Shown one piece after another: positions 1 to 7,871 of a DNA stretch of 10,330 nucleotides. The notes below the pieces were generated by a model. The model was not told where the DNA came from. It saw nothing but the letters and a program-made list of their open reading frames with translations, and did not search any database. Made by a program: the position numbers and the translations under genes. The stretch comes from Sphingobacteriaceae bacterium (lineage in GTDB: Bacteria > Bacteroidota > Bacteroidia > Sphingobacteriales > Sphingobacteriaceae): NCBI GenBank assembly GCA_021740025.1, contig JAIPAN010000020.1, positions 1 to 10,330 of the forward strand, in the 5' to 3' direction. Positions within the stretch are counted from its first letter, which is position 1. Every line of letters begins with the position of its first letter.

Positions 1-17
1 GCAGCTAAAAGCTAGGC

Positions 18-2159
18 TTATTCGGTTTCTAGGCTTTCTGCCAATTTTCGAATATCTTTTGTAAGCCGATAAACCAATTGCAATTGTTCAGCTAACAAAT
101 CAGCATTAAAATCACGGGTATGTGTGTCTTCAAGGTTTTCTGATAGATCGGGGTAGCTTATGGAAGCTAAATTAGTGGTACCAGGCGCTAATTCGTTTAT
201 GGTATGCCTTAAATGGTGCAGAGCTTTGCGTACCCATTTAACAGAAACCGGGTCAGATTTCACTGTTTTTTCTTGTTGGGCTACGCTTACTAAATTGGCA
301 ATGTAGGAAGACAGCATATGGTTTAAAACTGCAAATTTGTGAATTTCTTTACTGTTTTTTTGCCTGTTTTTAGGTTCTGAGAGCATGCGCTGGAAAGCAC
401 TATTTAAGTTTGCTGTACGCACATAAACTTCTTTTCGTATGAGCTTGTAATCGGTAAGTTCTAAAGGTTGTCCCAATAAACCTTCGGCCAACTTAATAAG
501 GTAATTATAATTGGCAATGGCCGCTTCTTTCATGGCTATTTTTAGTTGCTTCGATTCCCAACTCGGGAAAATAAAATAACTAGCCGCAAAGGCAATGATT
601 GATCCAACAAGGGTATCAACTATGCGTTCTTTAGCAATGGTAATGTTGTTGGCACCTAAAAAGCTAAACAGTATGAGTAAATAGGGGGTTAGAAAGAGTA
701 CGCTCAGTTTATAATTTACCCGCTGAAAGCTATATGCCCCCACCATAAATCCCAATAAAAAGATAAATCGAGGAGTTTCATCTTTCACAAAAATAAGAAT
801 GGCAACCCCAATTAAGCCACCAATAACGGTTCCTATAATCCGTTCATAGTTTCGTTGTTTAGTAAGGCTGAAACTTGGTTTTAAAATCACAATAATGGTT
901 AATAAAATCCAATAACTATGGTGCCCCAGGGAAAATAAATGCGATACAACAAAACCTAAAAGGCAAACAATAGCCATTCTTACAGCATATCTAAAGGTGG
1001 TAGAATGAAGGCTGAGATTTTCTTTAAATTGTTTAAAGTCAATTTCTTGATGGCTTACAAATTTTGGTAGGTCTTTCTGACTCCGAATACCTTCATTAAC
1101 TCCTCCATCTGTGGCGTAACTAAATACTTTTTCGGTTCTGCGCACCATGTTTCGGATATTGATGAGGATTTTTTTGAGTACCAAATTGGGTAGGTGGTAG
1201 CCTGTTTCTACTTCATCAATGGCAGCTTTTAGATTGTTTAATTCTTTTAAAAAATCTTTTGAGGGGCGTATTTCTTCATCGGCGGTTAGTTGTGAGGCCA
1301 ATAAATCTAGCTCGTTGCTGATGCAGTATAGGGTTTTGTGGATGGCCTTTAAAGCCTTTGTGCCACCATAAGTTGCTCTAAGTTCTTTATAATCGTATAA
1401 GGTTGCGGTTGATTCTTCAAATAAATCAATCATATCTACCAACATCATAATAAGCTGTCGCCCATAGGGGTTGGGGTCTTTTATCATTCGCTTATGAAAA
1501 AGCAAGGCCCGCACACTATCTTGTTTTTCGTGTACCACTACTTGTTGGTCGAGTAGTTTTCGGTAATTCAGCGCTAAAGAAGTTTTAGGCTGATAAAATG
1601 CCGCTTTAAGGCGGATATAAGTAGAAATCTCAGAAATACATTCGCCCAAAGCCTGTTGTGCCAAGCGAAACGGCCGAATGTGCATGATAGATAAGCTAAA
1701 GCCCATGTACCACAAACCACCCATTAAAACATACAAGGAGTAAGTCGTACTTTGCTCTAGGGTTTTTTGCTCATCTAAACTAAGCACCATAATAATAAGA
1801 GCTGCAGTTCCAATGGTAGATGCCCGGTTGCCCCAAACGTTAAACATCGAAAAGGTAAAACACAGCATTGCGATTTCTATTCCTATGAGTATGGGTTGAT
1901 TACTCAGAATTCCAGTAAGCATGGAGGTTAAAAAAATAAATAGATTGGCATAAGCCATTCCGTTTCGTTTATGAGAAAAAGGACCCGGATTGTCTACAAT
2001 GCTTACACAAAGCGCACCCAATGAAATGGTAATGCCCAGTATAAATTGATTTAATTGCGCAAAAATGAGGGCTGGTAACAATACACCAAAACTAATTTTA
2101 AGCCCATCGGAAAAGTTATGGCTATATAAAAAATTTTTGATGGATTGTTTTTGTTTCAT
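18..2159 (-). CDS. FUSC/YccS-family integral membrane protein (putative exporter-like)
   Basis: This 713-residue protein has the two-block layout of the YccS/YhfK branch of the FUSC (fusaric-acid-resistance-like) superfamily. A first hydrophobic block (about residues 17-165) holds several membrane segments. It is followed by a long, charged, mostly helical cytoplasmic linker (about 175-385), a second hydrophobic block (about 388-535) and a soluble helical tail of about 175 residues. The second block carries the family-like stretch RIIGTVIGGLIG after a membrane segment ending in ILKPSFS. The family is linked to efflux of aromatic acids and similar compounds, but most members, including E. coli YccS, have no proven substrate, so no transport function is assigned. 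The ATG at 2157-2159 is used; no Shine-Dalgarno site precedes it, and a TAnnTTTG box lies about 20 bases upstream. The TAA stop is close to the window edge and nothing certain follows it. Confidence 0.88.
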   Translation of the reverse strand: MKQKQSIKNFLYSHNFSDGLKISFGVLLPALIFAQLNQFILGITISLGALCVSIVDNPGPFSHKRNGMAYANLFIFLTSMLTGILSNQPILIGIEIAMLCFTFSMFNVWGNRASTIGTAALIIMVLSLDEQKTLEQSTTYSLYVLMGGLWYMGFSLSIMHIRPFRLAQQALGECISEISTYIRLKAAFYQPKTSLALNYRKLLDQQVVVHEKQDSVRALLFHKRMIKDPNPYGRQLIMMLVDMIDLFEESTATLYDYKELRATYGGTKALKAIHKTLYCISNELDLLASQLTADEEIRPSKDFLKELNNLKAAIDEVETGYHLPNLVLKKILINIRNMVRRTEKVFSYATDGGVNEGIRSQKDLPKFVSHQEIDFKQFKENLSLHSTTFRYAVRMAIVCLLGFVVSHLFSLGHHSYWILLTIIVILKPSFSLTKQRNYERIIGTVIGGLIGVAILIFVKDETPRFIFLLGFMVGAYSFQRVNYKLSVLFLTPYLLILFSFLGANNITIAKERIVDTLVGSIIAFAASYFIFPSWESKQLKIAMKEAAIANYNYLIKLAEGLLGQPLELTDYKLIRKEVYVRTANLNSAFQRMLSEPKNRQKNSKEIHKFAVLNHMLSSYIANLVSVAQQEKTVKSDPVSVKWVRKALHHLRHTINELAPGTTNLASISYPDLSENLEDTHTRDFNADLLAEQLQLVYRLTKDIRKLAESLETE

Positions 2160-2179
2160 ATGGCAGGAGTTGATAAATA

Positions 2180-2187
2180 CAAAAATA
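2180..2187 (-). promoter_or_regulatory. Candidate -7 promoter box for the FUSC-family gene
   Basis: On the minus strand the bases read TATTTTTG, a full match to the Bacteroidota -7 element TAnnTTTG, 20 bases before the ATG. A TTTG at 2216-2219 lies 28 bases further upstream, longer than the usual -33/-7 spacing of about 17-23, so the -33 element is doubtful. A 5-bp perfect inverted repeat (GGCCA, four bases, TGGCC at 2203-2216) sits between the two and could be an operator or chance. Confidence 0.45.
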
Positions 2188-2228
2188 CGGATTAGAATGA
2201 AAGGCCATAATTGGCCAAAGGGTTCATA

Positions 2229-2264
2229 AAAAAAGCCTCCTGAATTTCTTCGGAAGGCTTTTTT
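2229..2264 (-). terminator. Rho-independent terminator of the cold-shock gene
   Basis: AAAAAAGCCT (2229-2238) pairs perfectly with AGGCTTTTTT (2255-2264). Read on the minus strand, the hairpin lies just after the cold-shock stop codon and ends in a run of seven T residues. The flanking A/T runs make it symmetrical, so it could also stop transcription from the other direction. It separates the cold-shock gene from the FUSC-family gene, which therefore probably uses its own promoter. Confidence 0.8.
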
Positions 2265-2281
2265 GAAATGTATTGTTAGTA

Positions 2282-2479
2282 TTAGCTAATAACTTTCACA
2301 TTTACTGCGTTAAGGCCTTTTTTGCCATTCTCTTCTTCGTATTGAACACGATCGTTTTCACGGATTTGATCAATTAAACCTGTAGAGTGAACAAAAATGT
2401 CACCTTCGCCTGATTCTGGAACGATAAATCCGAATCCTTTAGTTTCATTAAAAAACTTTACTGTACCTTCTTTTTGCAT
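2282..2479 (-). CDS. Cold-shock domain protein (CspA family)
   Basis: A 65-residue single cold-shock domain, the normal full length for the family. Its start (GTVKFFNETKGFGFI) contains the RNP1 motif KGFGFI at residues 14-19, and RNP2 (DIFVH) is at 27-31. These aromatic residues form the single-stranded nucleic-acid binding face of the five-stranded OB fold. Where E. coli CspA has Trp in KWFN, this protein has Phe (KFFN), common in the family. Members act as RNA chaperones or antiterminators, often induced by cold or in stationary phase; which paralogue this is cannot be told from the sequence. The gene appears monocistronic, with a hairpin terminator immediately downstream and an AT-rich leader region upstream. 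Bacterial csp mRNAs often have long regulatory 5' leaders, but I could not recognise a specific leader structure here. Confidence 0.95.
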   Translation of the reverse strand: MQKEGTVKFFNETKGFGFIVPESGEGDIFVHSTGLIDQIRENDRVQYEEENGKKGLNAVNVKVIS

Positions 2480-2754
2480 TATATTATTAAATTAATTAAG
2501 CTGCAATTTAGTTAATTTATTTTAAAACCAATTATTTATTTAAGTGTAACAATCCGCTCTCTTTGCTACTAACTAGTTAATAATTAAATAACATATCTAT
2601 AACTATCAAATAGTCAGCTACTTTAATCTATATACTTTAATGTAAAGGGTCAAATAACTTATATTCATTCGAAGTGATAATTATAAATATGGGGATAATA
2701 TGTAGCTTCGTAGAAATTCATATTGGATTAAATTACTTCTTTAAATCGGTTTTC
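2480..2754. other. Divergent AT-rich intergenic region between csp and cysQ
   Basis: These 275 bases separate the divergent cold-shock and cysQ genes and must hold the start signals for both. I find no exact TAnnTTTG box for either gene in it. It contains a short open stretch in frame with cysQ (from GTG 2674 or ATG 2689) that I judge to be non-coding upstream DNA. No RNA gene or clear hairpin is evident. Confidence 0.5.
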
Positions 2755-3558
2755 ATGTTTGATAACGCATTTATAAATTTGTCAATACAAGCTGCTATTT
2801 TGGCCGGGGATGCTATTATGAAGGTGTATACTACTGATTTTGAAGTTTCTATCAAAAGTGATTCAACGCCCCTTACCCTAGCCGATTCTCTTTCAAACGA
2901 AATCATTTACAGGCATTTAAGCCAAACGAATATTCCTATAATTAGTGAAGAGAGTAAAGAGATTGACTACGATGTTCGTAAAAATTGGACTTCGTGTTGG
3001 ATGGTAGACCCCTTAGATGGTACGAAGGAGTTTATAAAAAAAAATGGTGAATTTACCGTTAACATAGCCTTTATACAGCATCAAAAACCAGTATTTGGCA
3101 TTATTTATATACCAGTTGAACGTATTTTATATTTGGGAAATACGTTCGAAATGAAATCATATAAAGCATTTGTACCAACTGGAACTACCTTGACTTTTGA
3201 TATGTTTAAAGCAGAACATCAGCTTAATTCGACAAATACAAACTTAAATTGCATACGAATTGTTGCAAGTAAATCACATATAACGCCCGAAACTGAGGAA
3301 TATATCACCCAAAAAAGTCAAGAGTATGAGCAAGTAGAACTACTTTCTAAAGGTAGTTCTCTAAAATTTTGTTTGGTAGCCGAAGGGCAAGCCGATGTAT
3401 ACCCTCGATTTGCACCAACTATGGAGTGGGATACTGCAGCCGGACAGGCTATTTGCGAAGCAGTTGGTTTACGTGTTACCGATCAAGTAACCCAACAATC
3501 TATGCTTTACAACCGACCTCAGCTTTTAAACAATTCATTTTTAGTGAGTGCCAATTAA
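2755..3558 (+). CDS. cysQ: 3'(2'),5'-bisphosphate nucleotidase CysQ
   Basis: CysQ is a magnesium-dependent phosphatase of the inositol-monophosphatase superfamily. It hydrolyses 3'-phosphoadenosine 5'-phosphate (PAP), the by-product of PAPS use, to AMP, and helps control the PAPS pool. From the ATG at 2755 it has 267 residues, near the usual 245-270. The metal-binding motifs are present: SEES with the paired Glu at residues 65-66, DPLDGTKEF starting at Asp85, and WDTAAG at 225-230 with Asp226. The frame stays open upstream to GTG 2674 (ATG 2689). Those extra 27 residues are hydrophobic and have no counterpart that I know of in CysQ, while the ATG at 2755 gives the standard short N-terminus before AAILAGDAIMKVY. 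It is the first gene of the sulfate-activation operon, 37 bases before cysC. The call is firm for the family and slightly less so for the start. Confidence 0.92.
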   Translation: MFDNAFINLSIQAAILAGDAIMKVYTTDFEVSIKSDSTPLTLADSLSNEIIYRHLSQTNIPIISEESKEIDYDVRKNWTSCWMVDPLDGTKEFIKKNGEFTVNIAFIQHQKPVFGIIYIPVERILYLGNTFEMKSYKAFVPTGTTLTFDMFKAEHQLNSTNTNLNCIRIVASKSHITPETEEYITQKSQEYEQVELLSKGSSLKFCLVAEGQADVYPRFAPTMEWDTAAGQAICEAVGLRVTDQVTQQSMLYNRPQLLNNSFLVSAN

Positions 3559-3595
3559 ATTTTTTGATTCATATTTGAACGTTTATTAACACCAA

Positions 3596-4192
3596 ATGTC
3601 ACTACATATTTTCGAACATAAGTTTACTATACTGCCCACTGATAGGATAAAACTATTAAACCAAGAGCCAGTACTAATTTGGTTTACAGGTTTGTCTGGT
3701 TCGGGTAAATCAACTATTGCCAATGCCTTGGAGCACATGCTCCATCATAATAATTTTAAAACGAGTCTGCTCGATGGTGATTCAATTCGAATGGGTATAA
3801 ATGCCGATTTAGGATTTTCAGAGGCCGATAGAGTAGAAAATTTAAGACGAATAGCCCATATTTCTAAACTTATGATGGATAGTGGCTTAATTGTACTTGC
3901 TGCTTTTGTTTCTCCATTTAGAAAAGATCGTGAATTGGTTAAAGAGGTTGTAGGAGCTGCTAATTTTATTGAAATTTTTGTAGATACATCGCTAGAAACG
4001 TGTGAAAAAAGAGATGTGAAAGGCTTATATAAAAAAGCCAGGGCCGGAGAAATTCAAAATTTCACAGGCATTAATCAAATTTATGAAGCACCCGAACAAG
4101 CCAATTTGGTACTTCGCGAAGAATTTACTCTGGATCAGTCGATTCAATTTATTTATGAAACTATAAAGACCAAAATTTCTATCCATGCCTGA
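3596..4192 (+). CDS. cysC: Adenylyl-sulfate (APS) kinase CysC
   Basis: CysC phosphorylates adenosine 5'-phosphosulfate at the 3' position with ATP to give PAPS, the sulfuryl donor. The 198 residues match a stand-alone APS kinase (about 200), not a CysN-CysC fusion. The Walker A loop GLSGSGKST is at residues 32-40, and DGDSIR starts at 60. The substrate-binding segment DLGFSEADRVENLRR ends at 85, and the conserved Ser in FVSPFR, reported as the phosphoserine position in some members, is Ser106. The lid stretch KGLYKKARAGEIQNFTGI is also typical. No Shine-Dalgarno site is evident before ATG 3596. The 3' end overlaps the start of cysD by 8 bases, indicating translational coupling within the operon. 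Confidence 0.96.
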   Translation: MSLHIFEHKFTILPTDRIKLLNQEPVLIWFTGLSGSGKSTIANALEHMLHHNNFKTSLLDGDSIRMGINADLGFSEADRVENLRRIAHISKLMMDSGLIVLAAFVSPFRKDRELVKEVVGAANFIEIFVDTSLETCEKRDVKGLYKKARAGEIQNFTGINQIYEAPEQANLVLREEFTLDQSIQFIYETIKTKISIHA

Positions 4193-5090
4193 ATATAATT
4201 TAAACTATCTAAAAGAGCTAGAATCTGAAGCCATTTTTATTTTAAGAGAAGTTTGGTCTCAATTTGAAAATCCTGTTATTCTTTTTTCTGGCGGTAAAGA
4301 CTCTATTTTGTTGGTTCATTTAGCTAAAAAAGCTTTTTATCCAGCAAAAATTCCATTCCCATTAGTTCATATTGATACCGGCCATAATTTTCCGGAAACT
4401 ATAGAATTTAGAGACGCTCTGGTTGAGAAATTGGGTGTTAAACTTATTGTTGGTTCTGTGCAAGAAGCCATTGATACTGGAATTGTTAAAGAAGAAACAG
4501 GTGCAGATGCTTCACGAAATGTTCTTCAAATTGGTTCTTTGCTTGCAACTATAGAAAACCATAAGATTGATGCCGCACTTGGTGGGGCTAGAAGAGATGA
4601 AGAAAAAGCCAGAGCAAAAGAACGTTTTTTTTCACATAGAGACATGTTTGGTCAATGGGATCCTAAAAATCAGCGTCCAGAACTTTGGAATTTATTTAAC
4701 GGTAGAAAATTTTTTGGTGAGCATTTTAGAGTATTTCCTATTTCTAACTGGACAGAAATGGATGTTTGGGAGTACATAAAATTAGAAAATATCGACTTGC
4801 CAAGTTTATATTTTTCTCATAAACGCGAATGTGTCATACGCGATGGGGTTATTTTAGCAAATTCAGCATTTATACAATTAAAAAAGGGGGAAGAAGTTGT
4901 AGAAAAGCTTATTCGCTACAGGACTTGTGGCGATATGCCCATCACAGGGGCTGTAGAATCTGATGCAGATACCTTAGATAAAATAATAGCAGAAATTGCT
5001 ATTACTAGAACAACAGAAAGAGGCGGTAGAGCAGATGATAAGCGTGCTGAAACTGCTATGGAAGATCGAAAAAAACAAGGATATTTTTAG
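4185..5090 (+). CDS. cysD: Sulfate adenylyltransferase subunit 2 (CysD)
   Basis: CysD is the catalytic, ATP-pyrophosphatase-type subunit of the heterodimeric ATP sulfurylase. With CysN it converts ATP and sulfate to APS and pyrophosphate, driven by GTP hydrolysis in CysN. Its 301 residues match E. coli CysD in length. The PP-loop SGGKDS is at residues 35-40, followed by the family segments PLVHIDTGHNFPETIEFRD and GGARRDEEKARAKER. The end, RGGRADDKRAETAMEDRKKQGYF without its last residues considered, is also characteristic of CysD; this subunit is distinct from the PAPS reductase CysH, which shares the fold. The ATG at 4185 lies inside the last codons of cysC, so the two are probably coupled. 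CysN starts 16 bases after the stop. Confidence 0.96.
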   Translation: MPEYNLNYLKELESEAIFILREVWSQFENPVILFSGGKDSILLVHLAKKAFYPAKIPFPLVHIDTGHNFPETIEFRDALVEKLGVKLIVGSVQEAIDTGIVKEETGADASRNVLQIGSLLATIENHKIDAALGGARRDEEKARAKERFFSHRDMFGQWDPKNQRPELWNLFNGRKFFGEHFRVFPISNWTEMDVWEYIKLENIDLPSLYFSHKRECVIRDGVILANSAFIQLKKGEEVVEKLIRYRTCGDMPITGAVESDADTLDKIIAEIAITRTTERGGRADDKRAETAMEDRKKQGYF

Positions 5091-5106
5091 ACCAATAAAA
5101 AATTAC

Positions 5107-6363
5107 ATGAATACTCAACATAAAGAAATATTAAGATTTACTACTGCCGGAAGTGTAGACGATGGTAAAAGTACGTTAATAGGGCGTTTATTATACGATA
5201 GCAAGTCCATATTTCAAGATCAACTAGAGGCAGTTGAAGCAACTAGTAAAAGCAAAGGCTTTGATTATGTCGATTTATCTTTACTTACTGATGGCTTAAA
5301 ATCTGAACGTGAACAAGGTATTACTATTGATGTGGCCTATCGCTATTTTGCTACTCCAAAACGTAAATTTATTATAGCAGACACTCCGGGCCATATTCAA
5401 TATACACGCAATATGGTAACGGGTGCTTCAACTGCTAATTTGGCTATTATTTTAATTGATGCCAGAAAAGGTATGCTTGAGCAAACGCATCGACATGCCT
5501 TTATTGCCTCACTTTTAGGCATTCCGCATGCTATTGTTTGTATTAACAAAATGGATTTGGTTGATTATAAACAAGAAGTTTATGATTCTATTGTAGCCGA
5601 TTTTAAAGCTTTTTCAGCAAAACTCGATATCAAAGACATCCAATTTGTTCCCATTTCTGCCTTAATGGGTGATAATGTGGTTAATAAATCTCAAAAAATG
5701 GATTGGTACGAAGGTAGCACACTGATGTACCATCTTGAAACGGTTTATATATCAAGTGATTACAATCATGTAGATTGTCGTTTTCCAGTACAATCGGTTA
5801 TTAGGCCGCATACCTTAGAACACCAAGACTACCGTGGTTATGCCGGTAGAATAGATAGTGGAATTTTTAAACCTGGCGACAAAGTAAAAGTATTACCATC
5901 GGGATTTGTTTCCACCATTAAATCTATAGAGTTAAATGGTGAAAACTTTACAGAAGCATTTGCTCCCATGTCTGTAATTATGACTTTAGAAGATGAACTG
6001 GATTTAAGTAGGGGAGATATGATTGTACGTGAAAATAATGTTCCGGAAGTTGGCCACGATATTGAATTGTTGGTTACTTGGATGAGCAAAAACCCTCTAA
6101 AAGCAAGAACCAAAGTATTTATAAAACACACTACCAACGAGTGTTTAGCCATGATTTCTGATCTAAAGTACAAAATTGATATCAACACCTTGCACCGTGT
6201 AGAATCTATTGATAAAGTAGAGATGAATGAAATAGCACGTATTTCATTACGCAGTTCAAAACCTATTTTTTATGATAGCTACAAACGTAACCGCCAAACA
6301 GGTAGCATTATTTTAATTGATGAGCAAACCAACGAAACCATTGGGGCCGGTATGATTATTTAA
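5107..6363 (+). CDS. cysN: Sulfate adenylyltransferase subunit 1, GTPase CysN
   Basis: CysN is the EF-Tu-like regulatory GTPase of ATP sulfurylase, whose GTP hydrolysis drives APS formation by CysD. From ATG 5107 it has 418 residues. This is shorter than E. coli CysN (about 475) and has no fused CysC domain, consistent with the separate cysC upstream. The G1 loop GSVDDGKST is at residues 15-23, G2 lies in GITIDVAYRYF from 71, G3 is DTPGH at 92-96 and G4 is NKMD at 147-150. Beta-barrel domains II and III follow and the protein ends with ETIGAGMII. The frame stays open upstream to a TTG at 4996, but that extension lies inside cysD and is unlike the family, so the ATG starting MNTQHKEILRFTTAGSVDDG is preferred. 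It is the last gene of the cysQCDN unit. Confidence 0.96.
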   Translation: MNTQHKEILRFTTAGSVDDGKSTLIGRLLYDSKSIFQDQLEAVEATSKSKGFDYVDLSLLTDGLKSEREQGITIDVAYRYFATPKRKFIIADTPGHIQYTRNMVTGASTANLAIILIDARKGMLEQTHRHAFIASLLGIPHAIVCINKMDLVDYKQEVYDSIVADFKAFSAKLDIKDIQFVPISALMGDNVVNKSQKMDWYEGSTLMYHLETVYISSDYNHVDCRFPVQSVIRPHTLEHQDYRGYAGRIDSGIFKPGDKVKVLPSGFVSTIKSIELNGENFTEAFAPMSVIMTLEDELDLSRGDMIVRENNVPEVGHDIELLVTWMSKNPLKARTKVFIKHTTNECLAMISDLKYKIDINTLHRVESIDKVEMNEIARISLRSSKPIFYDSYKRNRQTGSIILIDEQTNETIGAGMII

Positions 6364-6632
6364 TCTGTATTTTATAAATCCATTGTTTTATAACACCTCT
6401 TCTATTTATAATCAAAAAGCATTTTTAATCTAATTCGAAATTTAATACCAAATTTATTATTAAGTTAATTTATTAATTTATTTTTAATTTAATATCTTGA
6501 AAATCAAGTTTATACTAATTAAATTCAATAAAATAAATATTTAATTAATTCGAATTAATGGAAATTTAATATAATCCAAAGTTATTTTTAAGAATAAATA
6601 ATTAAATTTGATTCTTAATCTAACGGAGATAT
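6364..6632. other. Extremely AT-rich intergenic region upstream of the sugar-phosphate transferase gene
   Basis: This 269-base gap contains no plausible gene. By hand count only 20 of the 180 bases at 6421-6600 are G or C (about 11%). It includes a 16-bp perfect palindrome, ATTAATTCGAATTAAT (6544-6559), a small inverted repeat CTTGA-AAA-TCAAG (6496-6508), and a -7 promoter box near its right end. No convincing terminator for cysN is visible: the only nearby hairpin is a weak A/T stem at about 6373-6392. Confidence 0.7.
6603..6610 (+). promoter_or_regulatory. Candidate -7 promoter box for the sugar-phosphate transferase gene
   Basis: TAAATTTG matches the Bacteroidota -7 consensus TAnnTTTG, 22 bases before the ATG at 6633. 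No clear TTTG element lies at the expected -33 distance. A GGAG at 6625-6628, four bases before the ATG, is one of few Shine-Dalgarno-like sites in the window. Confidence 0.45.
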
Positions 6633-7718
6633 ATGAATACATTTCTACTGGTATTAATTTGTAGCTTTTTAATTGTAGTTTTTACTACCCCAGCTGTTAT
6701 TCAACTTGCTAGCAAAAGGGGCCTTCATGGACGTAGTAAGCCTGTTTTAAAAGGTCTTAAAAGAAGACAAATTAGCAGTTTGGGAGGTATAGCTATTTTC
6801 ATATCATTTCGTATAAGCCAGGCCATTTTTATTGAAGTACCAGATTTTCCTACCAATTTTTTTATCGTTTCTTTATTCATCTTGTTCTTAGTGGGTTTAA
6901 ATGATGATTTAACTGGGATTAGTCCTATTAGTAGATTGTTTGCACAAATTTTTGTTTCATTAATTATTGTATTACCGGGCAATTTTTATTTTACCTCTCT
7001 CGATCAATTATTTGGTATTTACGCTTTAGACCCCATTTTTAGTAAAATTATAACTACGCTCTTTATTGTAGCTATCATAAATGCTTACAATCTTATTGAT
7101 GGTATTGATGGCTTAGCTGGTTTGCTAGGTACGTTAGGAGCATTTTGTTTTTCCTATTTATTTTTTGTTTCTGGAAATATTCCTCTAGCCTTATTGTCTA
7201 TAGCTCTTGCTGGTGCATTGTTGGGCTTTTTAATATTCAATTTCAGCCCGGCTAAAATTTTCATGGGCGATTCTGGTGCTTATATAATTGGATTTACCTT
7301 CGCAGTTTTATCCGTAGCTTTATCAAATTATACAAAAGCAAATCCCATGTATTTTTTCGGATTTACAGTTAAATCTTCTTTCGGACTAATTGCCGCTATT
7401 TTGCTTATTCCGGTAGTAGATTGTTTAAGAGTTATTATTTCGAGAATAATACGTAAAGTACATCCATTTGTTGGCGATAATAATCACATCCATCATCGTA
7501 TGATTAGAAGTGGTTTAAGTCATCGTCAATCATCTCTTATTTTGTTCTCAGTAAATTTCATGTTTTTTTTAATAGCCTTTGGTATTCAAAATTTAGCCCC
7601 ATTAACTCAAATACTTACCTTGGTTGGTTTAGCCTTTGTTGTAAATATTTTTGCTTTTAAATTTTTATTGCAAGATAAAAAACAGCCATTAAGCGAAGTT
7701 TTAAGTCCTCAATCATAG
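6633..7718 (+). CDS. Undecaprenyl-phosphate sugar-1-phosphate transferase (WecA/TagO/MraY family)
   Basis: This 361-residue polytopic membrane enzyme belongs to the family that moves a sugar-1-phosphate, usually GlcNAc-1-P from UDP-GlcNAc, onto undecaprenyl phosphate. That is the first lipid-linked step of O-antigen, teichoic acid, capsule or exopolysaccharide synthesis. Visible family motifs are the Asp pair in LNDDLTGISPISRL (Asp91-Asp92), NLIDGIDGLAGLLG from Asn153, the nucleophile-region MGDSG at 211-215, and the cytoplasmic HIHHR at 285-289. About ten membrane segments surround them. The HIHHR form and lack of MraY-specific pentapeptide-pocket features favour WecA/TagO-type over MraY, but the sugar cannot be read from sequence. 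It is separated from cysN by 269 bases and has its own -7 box, so it is probably not in the cys operon. No other glycan gene follows it. Confidence 0.9.
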   Translation: MNTFLLVLICSFLIVVFTTPAVIQLASKRGLHGRSKPVLKGLKRRQISSLGGIAIFISFRISQAIFIEVPDFPTNFFIVSLFILFLVGLNDDLTGISPISRLFAQIFVSLIIVLPGNFYFTSLDQLFGIYALDPIFSKIITTLFIVAIINAYNLIDGIDGLAGLLGTLGAFCFSYLFFVSGNIPLALLSIALAGALLGFLIFNFSPAKIFMGDSGAYIIGFTFAVLSVALSNYTKANPMYFFGFTVKSSFGLIAAILLIPVVDCLRVIISRIIRKVHPFVGDNNHIHHRMIRSGLSHRQSSLILFSVNFMFFLIAFGIQNLAPLTQILTLVGLAFVVNIFAFKFLLQDKKQPLSEVLSPQS

Positions 7719-7871
7719 ATTACTATAAAACCAAGTTCAATTTATATTGTTTAAACTTATGTGTAGTGCAACATACCTGAACATTTTAAATTTGTTTATT
7801 TGAATAGTTCAATCTAACAGAATAATTATTTTTTTACCAGATATTTTTTTAACTGTGGTTCACTAGAAAAC
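7719..7871. other. Intergenic region with nothing recognised
   Basis: AT-rich DNA between the sugar-phosphate transferase gene and the tRNA terminator. It contains one isolated TAAATTTG (7787-7794) on the plus strand, with no gene in position to use it. Confidence 0.4.

Noticed and set aside
1..17. Small inverted repeat AGCT-AAA-AGCT after the FUSC-family stop
   Set aside because: The stem is only four pairs and there is no T run; the true 3' region lies outside the window.
4996..5106. N-terminal extension of CysN from a TTG
   Set aside because: It overlaps the end of cysD in another frame and lacks family similarity; the ATG at 5107 gives the normal CysN N-terminus.
5838..6188. 116-codon open frame on the minus strand inside cysN
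   Set aside because: The plus-strand frame is a conserved, unmistakable CysN; the antisense frame is a by-product of its codon use.
6373..6392. Possible terminator hairpin after cysN
   Set aside because: The stem is only A/T pairs (TTATAAA with TTTATAA) and would be weak; no T run follows at the right distance.
7787..7794. TAAATTTG promoter-like box on the plus strand
   Set aside because: No gene follows in a usable position before the bidirectional terminator, and there is no -33 element; in AT-rich DNA this word occurs by chance.
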